Part shown: positions 35,498-43,883 of the stretch, piece by piece
How positions within the stretch are numbered: position 1 is the stretch's first letter
Layout: each line of letters opens with the position of its first letter
Notes under the pieces: model-generated
What the model saw: only the letters and a program-made list of their open reading frames with translations
Databases searched by the model: none
What the model was told of the DNA's origin: nothing
Assembly (NCBI RefSeq): GCF_014649855.1
Contig: NZ_BMTV01000004.1
Span: 1 to 64,000 of the forward strand
Origin: Streptomyces roseolus
GTDB taxonomy: Bacteria > Actinomycetota > Actinomycetes > Streptomycetales > Streptomycetaceae
Direction of reading: 5' to 3'
Length of the DNA: 64,000 nucleotides
Made by a program: the position numbers and the translations under genes

Positions 35498-38055
35498 GCG
35501 GTATCGGAGCGCCGGGGGGCTGCCAGCGGCCCGGTTGCGAGGGCGCGTACGAGGACGTGGGCGGCGGCGAGCTGTACTGCGACACGTGCGGGCTCGCGCC
35601 GGTGGTGGCGCCGAGCGGCCGCCTCCAGGCCAATCCGACCGGGGTCGCCGTGCCCGGCAGGCCCGGGACGGGGACGCGCACCGGCACGGACGCGGGCTTC
35701 GGCGCGCCGTCCGAGGCGGCGGCCTGGGGGCCCGACTCGGCGTCGGCGCGCAGCGGTTCGCGGGCGTCCTCGCGAGCCTCGTCCCGCTCGTCGTCCTCGC
35801 GCCGCTCGGTGTCCGGGCGGCTGTCGCGGGCGCTGTCGGGGCGGAGCACCGGCCGTTCGGTGTCCGTGCGCAGCTCGGGTTCGTCGACCGGGCAGTCGGC
35901 CCGGAAGCGGCTGGGCGCGGGGCTCGTCACCATCCCGGAGGTGCCGCGCCCCGACCCGCGCGCGGCGGTGATGGCGGACCCCGAGGTGCCCGAGCGGAAG
36001 CGATTCTGCTCGCGGTCCGACTGCGGGGCGCCGGTGGGCCGTCCGCGCGGCGACCGGCCGGGCCGCACCGAGGGGTTCTGCACCTCGTGCGGGCACCCGT
36101 ACTCCTTCGTGCCGAAGCTGCGCGCCGGCGACGTGGTGCGCGGGCAGTACGAGGTGGCGGGCTGTCTCGCGCACGGCGGCCTCGGCTGGATCTACCTCGC
36201 CGTCGACCGGGCGGTCTCCGACCGCTGGGTGGTCCTCAAGGGCCTGCTCGACACCGGCGACCAGGACGCCATGGCGGCGGCGATCTCGGAGCGCCGCTTC
36301 CTCGCCGAGATCGAGCACTCCAACATCGTCCGGATCTACAACTTCGTCGAGCACCTCGACCCGCGCACCGGCTCCCTCGACGGCTACATCGTCATGGAGT
36401 ACGTCGGCGGCAAGTCCCTCAAGGAGATCGCCAACGACCGGCGGACCCCCGGGGGCCGGCGCGACCCGCTCCCCGTCGAGCAGGCCTGCGCCTACGGCAT
36501 CGAGGCCCTGGAGGCCCTCGGCCACCTGCACAGCCGCAACCTGCTGTACTGCGACTTCAAGGTGGACAACGCCCTGCAGACCGAGGACCAGCTGAAGCTC
36601 ATCGACATGGGCGCGGTCCGGCGGATGGACGACGACGAGTCGGCGATCTACGGCACGGTCGGCTACCAGGCGCCCGAGGTCGCCGAGGTCGGGCCGTCCG
36701 TCGCCAGCGACCTGTACACGGTCGCGCGCACGCTCGCCGTCCTCACCTTCGACTTCCAGGGCTACACCAACGTCTTCGCGGACTCGCTGCCCGAGCCGGA
36801 GCACATCGAGGTCTTCCAGCGGTACGAGTCCTTCTACCGGTTCCTGGTGCGGGCCACCGACCCGGACCCGGCGCGCCGCTTCGCCTCCGCCGAGGAGATG
36901 GCCGAGCAGCTCACCGGCGTGCTGCGGGAGGTCGTCGCCCTCCAGTCGGGGCGGCCCCGGCCCGCGCTCTCCACGCTCTTCGGCGCGGAGGTCAAGGTCA
37001 CCGACACGGTCCTCTTCGCCGAGCAGACCGAGGACGTCTCCGTGCTCGGCGCCCGCCGCACCGGCCGGGCCCGGCGCACCGCGCCCGCGGCGGCCGGCGT
37101 CCCCGCCGGGCAGGGCCTCGGCGCGCTGCTCGCCCCGCTCGACGTGGCGGCCACCGCGCTCGCGCTGCCGGCGCCGCGGGTCGACCCGGCGGACGCCAAC
37201 GCCGGCTTCCTCGCCGGACTCCTCGCCGCCGCGCCCGCGGAACTCCTCGGCGCGCTGCGGGCCGCGCCCGCCGACACCCCCGAGCTGCGGCTGCGCGCCC
37301 TGCGGGCCCAGCTCGACCTGCGGGACCTGACCTCCGCCGGGCAGACGCTCGGCGCCCTGGAGCAGTGGGACGCCGACGACTGGCGGGTGGTGTGGCACCG
37401 GGGCGTGGCCTCGCTCGTGAGCGGCGACCTGACACACGCGGCGCTCGCCTTCGACGCGGTCTACGACGCCTTCCCCGGCGAACCGGCGCCCAAGCTGGCG
37501 CTCGGCGTCTGCGCGGAGGTCCTCGGCCAGCTCGACAACGCCGCCGAGTACTACCACCTGGTGTGGGCGACCGACCCCGGCTTCGTCAGCGCCGCCTTCG
37601 GCCTCGCCCGGGTGCGGCTCGCCGCCGGGGACCGCACGGGGGCGGTCGCCGCCCTCGAATCCGTACCGGAGTCCTCCATCCACTACACGGCGGCCCGGGT
37701 CGCGGCCGTCCGGGCCCGGCTGCGGCGGCGGCCGCCGGGCGAACCGCTGGGCGCCGACCTGACCGCGGCCGCCGCGCAGGTCTCCGCGCTGGGCGGCTTC
37801 GGCCTCGACCCGGTGCGCCGGGAGCGGTTGTCGACGGAAGTGCTCGGTACCGCCCTCGACTGGGTACTCTCCGGAAGTCCCGGTGCCGCGCCGGGCGGCG
37901 GGGAGCCGCTGCTCGGGAGCGCACTGGACGAGAACGGGCTCCGCTTCGGCCTGGAGCGCGCCTACCGGGCGCTGGCCCGGCTCGCCCAGCGGGGCGAGGA
38001 GAGGATCGAACTGGTGGAGCGGGCCAACCGCTACCGCCCCAGGACGTGGGTGTGA
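35491..38055 (+). CDS. pknG: PknG-type serine/threonine protein kinase
   Basis: This 854-residue kinase has PknG architecture. An N-terminal zinc ribbon (C-x4-C...C-x2-C, residues about 11-34) is followed by a disordered Arg/Ser-rich stretch. A rubredoxin-like ribbon (FCSRSDCGAPVG...FCTSCG, about 172-202) comes next, then the kinase domain (about 216-480) and a C-terminal TPR-like domain. The ATP lysine is Lys250 (VVLKGL). The catalytic loop is YCDFKVDN with Asp355, and DMG replaces DFG at Asp372, as in PknG, which reads D-L-G. In mycobacteria PknG phosphorylates the FHA protein GarA to control glutamate metabolism. Here an FHA protein is encoded four genes down. GTG at 35491 or 35494 overlaps the upstream stop. 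Confidence 0.93.
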   Translation: MVSGIGAPGGCQRPGCEGAYEDVGGGELYCDTCGLAPVVAPSGRLQANPTGVAVPGRPGTGTRTGTDAGFGAPSEAAAWGPDSASARSGSRASSRASSRSSSSRRSVSGRLSRALSGRSTGRSVSVRSSGSSTGQSARKRLGAGLVTIPEVPRPDPRAAVMADPEVPERKRFCSRSDCGAPVGRPRGDRPGRTEGFCTSCGHPYSFVPKLRAGDVVRGQYEVAGCLAHGGLGWIYLAVDRAVSDRWVVLKGLLDTGDQDAMAAAISERRFLAEIEHSNIVRIYNFVEHLDPRTGSLDGYIVMEYVGGKSLKEIANDRRTPGGRRDPLPVEQACAYGIEALEALGHLHSRNLLYCDFKVDNALQTEDQLKLIDMGAVRRMDDDESAIYGTVGYQAPEVAEVGPSVASDLYTVARTLAVLTFDFQGYTNVFADSLPEPEHIEVFQRYESFYRFLVRATDPDPARRFASAEEMAEQLTGVLREVVALQSGRPRPALSTLFGAEVKVTDTVLFAEQTEDVSVLGARRTGRARRTAPAAAGVPAGQGLGALLAPLDVAATALALPAPRVDPADANAGFLAGLLAAAPAELLGALRAAPADTPELRLRALRAQLDLRDLTSAGQTLGALEQWDADDWRVVWHRGVASLVSGDLTHAALAFDAVYDAFPGEPAPKLALGVCAEVLGQLDNAAEYYHLVWATDPGFVSAAFGLARVRLAAGDRTGAVAALESVPESSIHYTAARVAAVRARLRRRPPGEPLGADLTAAAAQVSALGGFGLDPVRRERLSTEVLGTALDWVLSGSPGAAPGGGEPLLGSALDENGLRFGLERAYRALARLAQRGEERIELVERANRYRPRTWV

Positions 38056-38057
38056 GG

Positions 38058-39437
38058 ATGTCCCAGAAGCCCCAGCCGCCGTCGCACGGCCTCGCCGTCT
38101 GCCCGGACCCGGAGTGCGGGGAGCCCGTGGACCCGAGAGACCGTTTCTGCGGGGCCTGCGGCCACGAACTGACGGCCGCCGCCGAGCTGCCGGCCGGGCA
38201 GGACCGGCCGACGATGCCGATCGCCGCGCCCGTCTGGCCCGAGGCCCCGCCCCGGGACCCCGGCTCGCTGTCGACGCTGACCCAGCACCCGGGCGAGCTG
38301 CCGGGCACCGACTCGGGCGGGCGCGACCTGCCGACGGTCCCGGTGCGCACGGACGGGCCGGTGGCGCCGCCGCGCGGGGAGACCGTGCGCGGCGGCGGCG
38401 ACTTCGAGCTCGCCGCGCCGGATCCGCGGGCCGCCGTGCGGGTGGAGCCGGAGGCGCCTTCCGGTGCGGCTCCGCGGCCTTCCGCTACGGCTCCGCAGCC
38501 TGCCGGGGAGGCGGCCGAGGGGCTCTGCGTGGCCTGCCGCGCCGGGCGGGTCGACGGCGACGGCTACTGCGAGAACTGCGGGCACGCCCAGCCCCGCGAG
38601 CGCGACCACATGGAGCGGGAGCTCGGGACGGTGGCCGCCGTCAGCGACCGGGGGCTGCGCCACCACCGCAACGAGGACTCGTTCGCGATCACCGAGACCA
38701 GCCTGCCCGACGGCCGGCCGGCGACCGTCGCGATCGTCTGCGACGGCGTCTCCTCCGCCCACCGCCCCGACGAGGCGTCCGCCGCCGCCGCCCGCGCGGC
38801 CGGCGCCGTGCTCGGCGAGGCGCTGCCGCGCGGCACCCACCCGCAGCAGGCCATGCACGAGGCGATCGTCACCGCCGCCGCGGCCGTCACCGCGCTGGCC
38901 CGCACCGAAGGGCCCGACGCCGGCGCCGACTCCCTCCACGGCGGCAACTCCCCCGCCTGCACCATCGTCGGCTCCGTCGTCACCGACGGGCTGCTCGTCG
39001 TCGGCTGGGTCGGCGACAGCCGCGCCTACTGGGTGCCCGACGACCGCACCGCGCCCGCCGCCCGGCTCACCGAGGACGACTCGTGGGCCGCGCAGATGGT
39101 CAAGGCGGGCCTGATGAACGAGGCGCAGGCGTACGCGGACGAGCGCGCCCACGCCATCACCGGCTGGCTCGGCGCCGACGCGTACGAGCTGGAGCCGCAC
39201 ACCGCCGCGTTCAAACCCGACCGGGCCGGAGTCGTCGTCGTCTGCACCGACGGGCTGTGGAACTACGCGGAGGCCGCCGAGGCGATGGCCGGGACCGTCC
39301 CCGCCGACGCGGCGCTCCGGCCGCTGCACGCGGCCCGGGTCCTCGTCGGCCACGCCCTCGACGGCGGCGGCCACGACAACATCACGGTCGCGGTGACGCC
39401 GTTCACCCCGACGCCGCCGGGGGCACCCTCTCCCTGA
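38058..39437 (+). CDS. PP2C-family protein phosphatase with two N-terminal zinc ribbons
   Basis: The protein has 459 residues. Zinc ribbon one is CPDPECGEPVDPRDRFCGACG (residues 15-35); ribbon two is CVACRAGRVDGDGYCENCG (about 157-175). A disordered segment lies between them. The PP2C domain (about 195-455) has all metal motifs: DRGLRHHRNEDSF, VCDGVSS, GWVGDSRAYW, CTDGLWNY and HDNITVAV. It starts 2 nt after the pknG stop, so kinase and phosphatase are coupled in synthesis. It should remove phosphate from PknG or its targets. There is no membrane anchor. Confidence 0.92.
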   Translation: MSQKPQPPSHGLAVCPDPECGEPVDPRDRFCGACGHELTAAAELPAGQDRPTMPIAAPVWPEAPPRDPGSLSTLTQHPGELPGTDSGGRDLPTVPVRTDGPVAPPRGETVRGGGDFELAAPDPRAAVRVEPEAPSGAAPRPSATAPQPAGEAAEGLCVACRAGRVDGDGYCENCGHAQPRERDHMERELGTVAAVSDRGLRHHRNEDSFAITETSLPDGRPATVAIVCDGVSSAHRPDEASAAAARAAGAVLGEALPRGTHPQQAMHEAIVTAAAAVTALARTEGPDAGADSLHGGNSPACTIVGSVVTDGLLVVGWVGDSRAYWVPDDRTAPAARLTEDDSWAAQMVKAGLMNEAQAYADERAHAITGWLGADAYELEPHTAAFKPDRAGVVVVCTDGLWNYAEAAEAMAGTVPADAALRPLHAARVLVGHALDGGGHDNITVAVTPFTPTPPGAPSP

Positions 39438-39481
39438 CCGCCCGTCACCTTCCGCCGTCGTCCCCGAGGAGCCGAAACCAG

Positions 39482-40807
39482 ATGGCGAACTTCGCCAAGC
39501 CGTCCGTCCCGCAGTTCTCGGTGGACGTCTACCAGAACGAGTACCTGCCGGTCGGCGGGCGGGACGTCGACGCCGTCGTCACCGTGACGGCGACCGGCGG
39601 CGGCACCAGCGGGGCGCGGGGCGTCACGACCGGCGGACCCGCCGGAGTGGTGATCGTGGTGGACTGCTCGGGCTCGATGGACTACCCGCCGACGAAGATG
39701 GAGGGCGCCCGGGCCGCGACCGCCGCCGCGATCGACACCCTCCGCGACGGCACGTCCTTCGCCGTCGTCGCCGGCAACCACGCCGCCGTCCCCCTCTACC
39801 CCGACCACGGCCGGCTGGCCGTCGCCGGCGCGCGGACCCGGGCCGAGGCCAAGGAGGCGCTGGGGCGGCTCACCGCCGACGGCGGCACCGCGATCGGCAC
39901 CTGGCTGCGGCTCGCCGACGCGCTCCTCGGCGGGGAGGACCTCGCCATCCGGCACGCGGTGCTGCTCACCGACGGGCGCAACGAGCACGAGACGCCCGAG
40001 GCGCTGCGGGCCGCGCTCGACGCCTGCGCGGGCCGCTTCACCTGCGACGCGCGGGGCGTCGGCACGGACTGGGAGGTCAAGGAGGTCACCGGGATCGCCT
40101 CGGCGCTGCTCGGCTCCGCCGACATCGTCGCCGATCCGGCCGCGCTCGCCGCCGACTTCACGGCCATGATGGAGAACGTCATGGGCAAGGGCGTCGCCGA
40201 CGTGGCGCTGCGGCTGTGGACGCCGGTCGGCGCGGAGCTCGTCTTCGTGAAGCAGGTCGCCCCGACGGTCGCGGACCTCACCGCCCGCCGGACGGACACC
40301 GGGCCGCGCTCCGGCGACTACCCCCTCGGCTCGTGGGGCGACGAGTCCCGCGACTACCACGTGCGCGTACGGGTCCCGGCGAACGCGGTCGGGCAGGAGA
40401 TGCTCGCCGCCCGCGCCTCCCTCGTCGTCCCCGACCCGCTGGGCGGCGACGCCCGGCCGGTGTCCCAAGGACTGATACGGGCCGTGTGGACGAACGACGT
40501 GGCGATGACCACGGCCATCGACCCCCAGGTCGCGCACTACACCGGCCAGGCGGAGCTCGCGGACGCCATCCAGGCCGGTCTGGACGCCCGCAAATCGGGC
40601 GATCAGGACGGAGCGACCGCGAAACTGGGCCGTGCGGTGCAGCTCGCGGCGGCCTCCGGGAACGCGGATACCGCGAAACTCCTTTCGAAGGTGGTGGACG
40701 TGGTCGACGCGGCGGCGGGTACTGTGCGGTTGAAGGCGAAGGTCGCGGAGGCGGACGAGATGACACTCGAGACGCGCTCCACCAAGACCGTTCGCGTCAA
40801 GAGGTAG
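39482..40807 (+). CDS. von Willebrand factor A domain protein
   Basis: This 441-residue cytoplasmic protein has a vWA domain with an intact metal-ion-dependent adhesion site: DCSGSMD (residues about 60-66), the threonine in GGTAIGTW and the aspartate in [13 protein letters not shown]. The C-terminal half has a beta-sandwich segment ([26 protein letters not shown]) and a helical tail. Such vWA proteins act as metal-dependent protein-binding adaptors. Together with the PP2C and kinase genes it forms the trio seen in TerY-P type systems. ATG at 39482 lies 44 nt after the phosphatase gene. Confidence 0.88.
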   Translation: MANFAKPSVPQFSVDVYQNEYLPVGGRDVDAVVTVTATGGGTSGARGVTTGGPAGVVIVVDCSGSMDYPPTKMEGARAATAAAIDTLRDGTSFAVVAGNHAAVPLYPDHGRLAVAGARTRAEAKEALGRLTADGGTAIGTWLRLADALLGGEDLAIRHAVLLTDGRNEHETPEALRAALDACAGRFTCDARGVGTDWEVKEVTGIASALLGSADIVADPAALAADFTAMMENVMGKGVADVALRLWTPVGAELVFVKQVAPTVADLTARRTDTGPRSGDYPLGSWGDESRDYHVRVRVPANAVGQEMLAARASLVVPDPLGGDARPVSQGLIRAVWTNDVAMTTAIDPQVAHYTGQAELADAIQAGLDARKSGDQDGATAKLGRAVQLAAASGNADTAKLLSKVVDVVDAAAGTVRLKAKVAEADEMTLETRSTKTVRVKR

Positions 40808-40850
40808 CCCGGCCCCGCCCGGGCCGGACGATGAGAGGGGGAGCACCGAC

Positions 40851-43238
40851 ATGCCGACCTGCCCGAACGGACACCAGTCGGTCTCCGACGACTGGTGCGA
40901 GGTCTGCGGCCACCGCATGGCCGGGGCGGGTGCGCAGCCGGCCCCCGCCCCCCCGGGCCCCCCCGGCCCCCCTCCCCCGCCCCCCGCCTACGGCTACCCG
41001 CACCCGAACGGCGCCCCCGGCTTCCCCGACGGCCCGGGCGGAGCCGGCCGGCCCGGCGGCCCTGGTGCGCCCGGCGGTCCTGGCGGCCCCGGCTTCTCCG
41101 ACGGCCCGGGCGGGGCCGGCCGGCCTGGTGGCCCTGGCGGTTCCGGTGGTCCTGGTTTCCCTGACGGTCCGGGCGGAGCCGGCCGGCCTGGCGGTTCCGG
41201 TGGCCCCGGTTTCCCTGACGGTCCGGGCGGAGCCGGCCGACCCGGCTTCCCCGACGGCCCGAACGCGGCCGGTCGACCCGGTGGCCCTGGCGCCCCCGGA
41301 GGTCCTGGCTTCCCCGGTGCTCCGGGTGGTCCCGGTGGTTCCGGCTTCTCCGACGGCCCCGGCAGGCCGGGCGGACCGGGTGCGCCCGGCTTCCCCGGTG
41401 GCCCGGGTGGCGCCGGCGGCCCTGGGGGTCCGGGTGGTCCCGGCTTCCCCGACGGCCCGAACGCGGCCGGCCGACCCGATGGACCGGGTAGGCCCGATGG
41501 ACCTGGTGCGCCGGGCGGCCCCGGCTTCCCGGGCGGTTCCGGCGGACCTGGCAGGCCCGGTGGCCCCGACGGCCCCGGCAGGCCGGGTGGACCGGGTGCA
41601 CCCGGCTTCCCGGGCGGTTCCGGCTTCTCCGACGTTCCCAACGGCCCCGACAGGCCGGGGGGACCTGGTGGTCCCGGCTTCCCCGCCGGCCCGGGCGGGG
41701 CCGGTCGACCCGGTGGTCCTGGCGCCCCCGGCGGCCCCGGCTTCCCGGGCGGTTCCGGCTTCTCCGACGGTCCCGCCGGTCCCGGCGGGCCGGGTAGACC
41801 CGGTGGCCCCGGCTTCCCCGACGGCCCGGGCGGGGCCGGTCGGCCCGGTGGACCGGGCGCTCCTGCCGGTCCGGCAGGTTCCGGCTTCCCCGGTGCTCCG
41901 GGCGGCCCCGGTTTCTCCGGTGCGCCGGGCGGCCCCGGCCGCCCCAACGGTCCCGGCGGCTCGGACGCTCCCGGCTTCCCGGGTGCCCCTGGGGCACCCG
42001 GCGGTCCTGGCTTCCCCGGCGGCCCCGGCCCGCAGGGTGGTCCCGGCGGCTCCGGTGGCCCGGGCGGTCCTGGCTTCTCCGGTGGCCCTGGTGCGCCCGG
42101 CGCCCCTGGCGGTTCCGGCTTCTCCGGCGGACCGGGCGGTCCCGGTACGCCGGGCGGTCCCGGCTATCCGGGCGGCCCCGGCGCCCCCGCCGGCTCGGGC
42201 GGTCCCGGCGCCCCTGGCGGACCCGGTTTCCCCGGCGGTCCCGGCGCCCCCGGTGGGCCCGGCTTCTCCGGCGGTCCCGGCGCCCCCGGTGGGCCCGGCT
42301 TCTCCGGTGGTCCCGGTGCCCCGGGCGGTCCGGGCGGTCCGGGCAGCGGGCCCTCGTTCCCCGGCGGCCCGGGTGCGCCCAACGGCCCCGGCGGCCTCGG
42401 CGGACCGGGTGGCCACAACGGGCCCGGTGGGTTCGGAGGGGATCCGAACGCGACCGCGCAGGCGGAGCTGTGCCCGCAGTGCCGGACGCCGCGCGAGCAC
42501 ATGGCGCCGTTCTGCGAGGAGTGCCGGTGGAACTTCCTGACCGGTACCGCGACCTCGTACACGCCGATCGCGCCGCCGCAGGCCCAGCGTCCTTCGGCGC
42601 CGCCTCCGGGGTTCCCGGCTCCGCCGCCGGCGCCCGGGCCGGGCGCGCCGCAGGATCCGTTCGGGTACCACGATTCGCGGCCCTCGCAGGTGAACCGGCC
42701 GGCCGAGCCGCTCGGTGCCGAGCCGACGCACCACCAGGCACCGCCGCGCGCCGGCGCCGCCGCCGACGACGACTGGGTGCTGTCCCCGCCGTCGCAGGCG
42801 CAGGCCCCGGAGCCCCCGCAGCAGCGGGCCCCGCAGGGGTGGACGGCGTACGTCGGGCCGGACCGTGACTACTTCATGGCGATGATGCGCCGCAGCGGCC
42901 CGGAGGCGTCGGGGCTCAACCTGCCCGCGTACGCGCCGCCGAAGCAGCTGCCGCTGCAGGGCAACCAGGTGTCCATCGGCCGGCGCCGGCACTCCACCGG
43001 CGAGGCGCCGGACATCGACCTGTCCGTGCCGCCGGAGGATCCGGGCGTCTCGCACCAGCACGCCGTGCTGGTGCAGCAGCCGGACGGCTCGTGGGCGGTG
43101 GTGGACCAGAACTCCACCAACGGCACCACGGTCAACGGCGGCGAGGAGCCGATCCAGCCGTACGTCCCGGTCCAGCTCCAGGACGGCGACCGGGTGCACG
43201 TCGGCGCCTGGACGACGATCACCGTCCGGCGCGGCTGA
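40851..43238 (+). CDS. FHA-domain protein with zinc ribbons and a long collagen-like region
   Basis: This 795-residue protein has an N-terminal zinc ribbon ([17 protein letters not shown], residues 4-20). A collagen-like Gly-X-Y region of about 475 residues spans roughly 54-529. A second ribbon ([18 protein letters not shown], about 541-558) and a Pro-rich linker follow. The C-terminal FHA domain (about 691-795) has phosphothreonine-binding residues in SIGRRRH, VSHQHA and [10 protein letters not shown]. There is no signal peptide, so the collagen region should be cytoplasmic. It is the likely phospho-dependent effector of the upstream kinase, analogous in position to GarA. ATG at 40851 follows GAGAGGGGGAG. 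Confidence 0.92.
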   Translation: MPTCPNGHQSVSDDWCEVCGHRMAGAGAQPAPAPPGPPGPPPPPPAYGYPHPNGAPGFPDGPGGAGRPGGPGAPGGPGGPGFSDGPGGAGRPGGPGGSGGPGFPDGPGGAGRPGGSGGPGFPDGPGGAGRPGFPDGPNAAGRPGGPGAPGGPGFPGAPGGPGGSGFSDGPGRPGGPGAPGFPGGPGGAGGPGGPGGPGFPDGPNAAGRPDGPGRPDGPGAPGGPGFPGGSGGPGRPGGPDGPGRPGGPGAPGFPGGSGFSDVPNGPDRPGGPGGPGFPAGPGGAGRPGGPGAPGGPGFPGGSGFSDGPAGPGGPGRPGGPGFPDGPGGAGRPGGPGAPAGPAGSGFPGAPGGPGFSGAPGGPGRPNGPGGSDAPGFPGAPGAPGGPGFPGGPGPQGGPGGSGGPGGPGFSGGPGAPGAPGGSGFSGGPGGPGTPGGPGYPGGPGAPAGSGGPGAPGGPGFPGGPGAPGGPGFSGGPGAPGGPGFSGGPGAPGGPGGPGSGPSFPGGPGAPNGPGGLGGPGGHNGPGGFGGDPNATAQAELCPQCRTPREHMAPFCEECRWNFLTGTATSYTPIAPPQAQRPSAPPPGFPAPPPAPGPGAPQDPFGYHDSRPSQVNRPAEPLGAEPTHHQAPPRAGAAADDDWVLSPPSQAQAPEPPQQRAPQGWTAYVGPDRDYFMAMMRRSGPEASGLNLPAYAPPKQLPLQGNQVSIGRRRHSTGEAPDIDLSVPPEDPGVSHQHAVLVQQPDGSWAVVDQNSTNGTTVNGGEEPIQPYVPVQLQDGDRVHVGAWTTITVRRG
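41010..42440 (+). repeat. Collagen-like Gly-X-Y coding repeat
   Basis: About 1.43 kb of degenerate 9-bp-phased repeat encodes Gly at nearly every third residue, with Pro-rich X/Y positions. It is broken at intervals by Asp-Gly-Pro ([18 protein letters not shown] blocks). Larger blocks recur imperfectly, and an exact 36-bp duplication is at 42234-42305. Confidence 0.9.
42234..42305 (+). repeat. Exact 36-bp tandem duplication within collagen region
   Basis: Bases 42234-42269 and 42270-42305 are identical 36-mers encoding a [12 protein letters not shown] unit twice. Identity down to third positions implies a recent duplication. Confidence 0.9.
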
Positions 43239-43302
43239 GCCCGGGAGGGCCGGGGGTCCTAGACCTCCGGTCCTCCGCCGGTCCGTCTGAGACGATGGAA
43301 CG

Positions 43303-43683
43303 GTGAACGAGCAGAGCTTCTACGAGCAGGTCGGCGGCGAGGACACGTTCCGTCGCCTCGTCCGGCGTTTCTACGAGGGCGTCGCCGGGGACCCGCTGCT
43401 CCGCCCGATGTACCCCGAGGAGGACCTCGGCCCCGCCGAGGAGCGCTTCGCCCTCTTCCTGATGCAGTACTGGGGCGGTCCCGGCACCTACAGCGAGCGC
43501 CGCGGCCACCCGCGGCTGCGGATGCGGCACGCCCCCTTCGCCGTCGACCGGGCCGCGCACGACGCCTGGCTGCGGCACATGCGCGCCGCGATCGACAGCC
43601 TGGAGCTGACGCCGGAGCACGACGCCCAGTTGTGGCGGTACATGACGTACGCGGCGGCCTCGATGGTGAACACCGACGGCTGA
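43303..43683 (+). CDS. glbO: Group II truncated haemoglobin (trHbO type)
   Basis: This 126-residue globin has a 2-on-2 fold: FYEQVGGEDTFRRLVRRFYEGVAGDPLLRPMYPEEDL at the A-E helices. The proximal histidine region is LRMRHAPFAV, and the group II tryptophan lies in HDAWLRHMRAAI. It binds oxygen and probably acts in redox chemistry or in supporting respiration. GTG at 43303 is used. It lies 64 nt after the FHA gene on the same strand. In mycobacteria glbO lies near pepN and an HNH gene, as it does, more distantly, in this window. Confidence 0.92.
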   Translation: MNEQSFYEQVGGEDTFRRLVRRFYEGVAGDPLLRPMYPEEDLGPAEERFALFLMQYWGGPGTYSERRGHPRLRMRHAPFAVDRAAHDAWLRHMRAAIDSLELTPEHDAQLWRYMTYAAASMVNTDG

Positions 43684-43883
43684 GCCCCTTCCGCTCCCCG
43701 GGCGGTACAGACCACTCCATGCCACCGGATGAACACATTCCGGGGATGAACGACCGATTAACGGTCACGATCCCATCAAGGTCGGTGCGCAAGCGGTTTC
43801 CACCGACCCGTGGCCGATGAAAGCATTCCCGGAACGTTTCGAAGCTCAAGGCTTCGGGGGTTCGCGGGCGGCCAGGGGGATGG
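43684..43883 (+). other. 200-bp upstream region of the ABC exporter operon
   Basis: This relatively AT-rich patch (43730-43850) precedes the FtsX permease gene. No clear palindrome or terminator was seen. It presumably carries the operon promoter. Confidence 0.3.

Noticed and set aside
40603..43199. Long open frames opposite or out of frame with the collagen-coding region
   Set aside because: Gly-X-Y repeat DNA stays open in several frames. Only the frame with zinc ribbons and an FHA domain makes a sensible protein.
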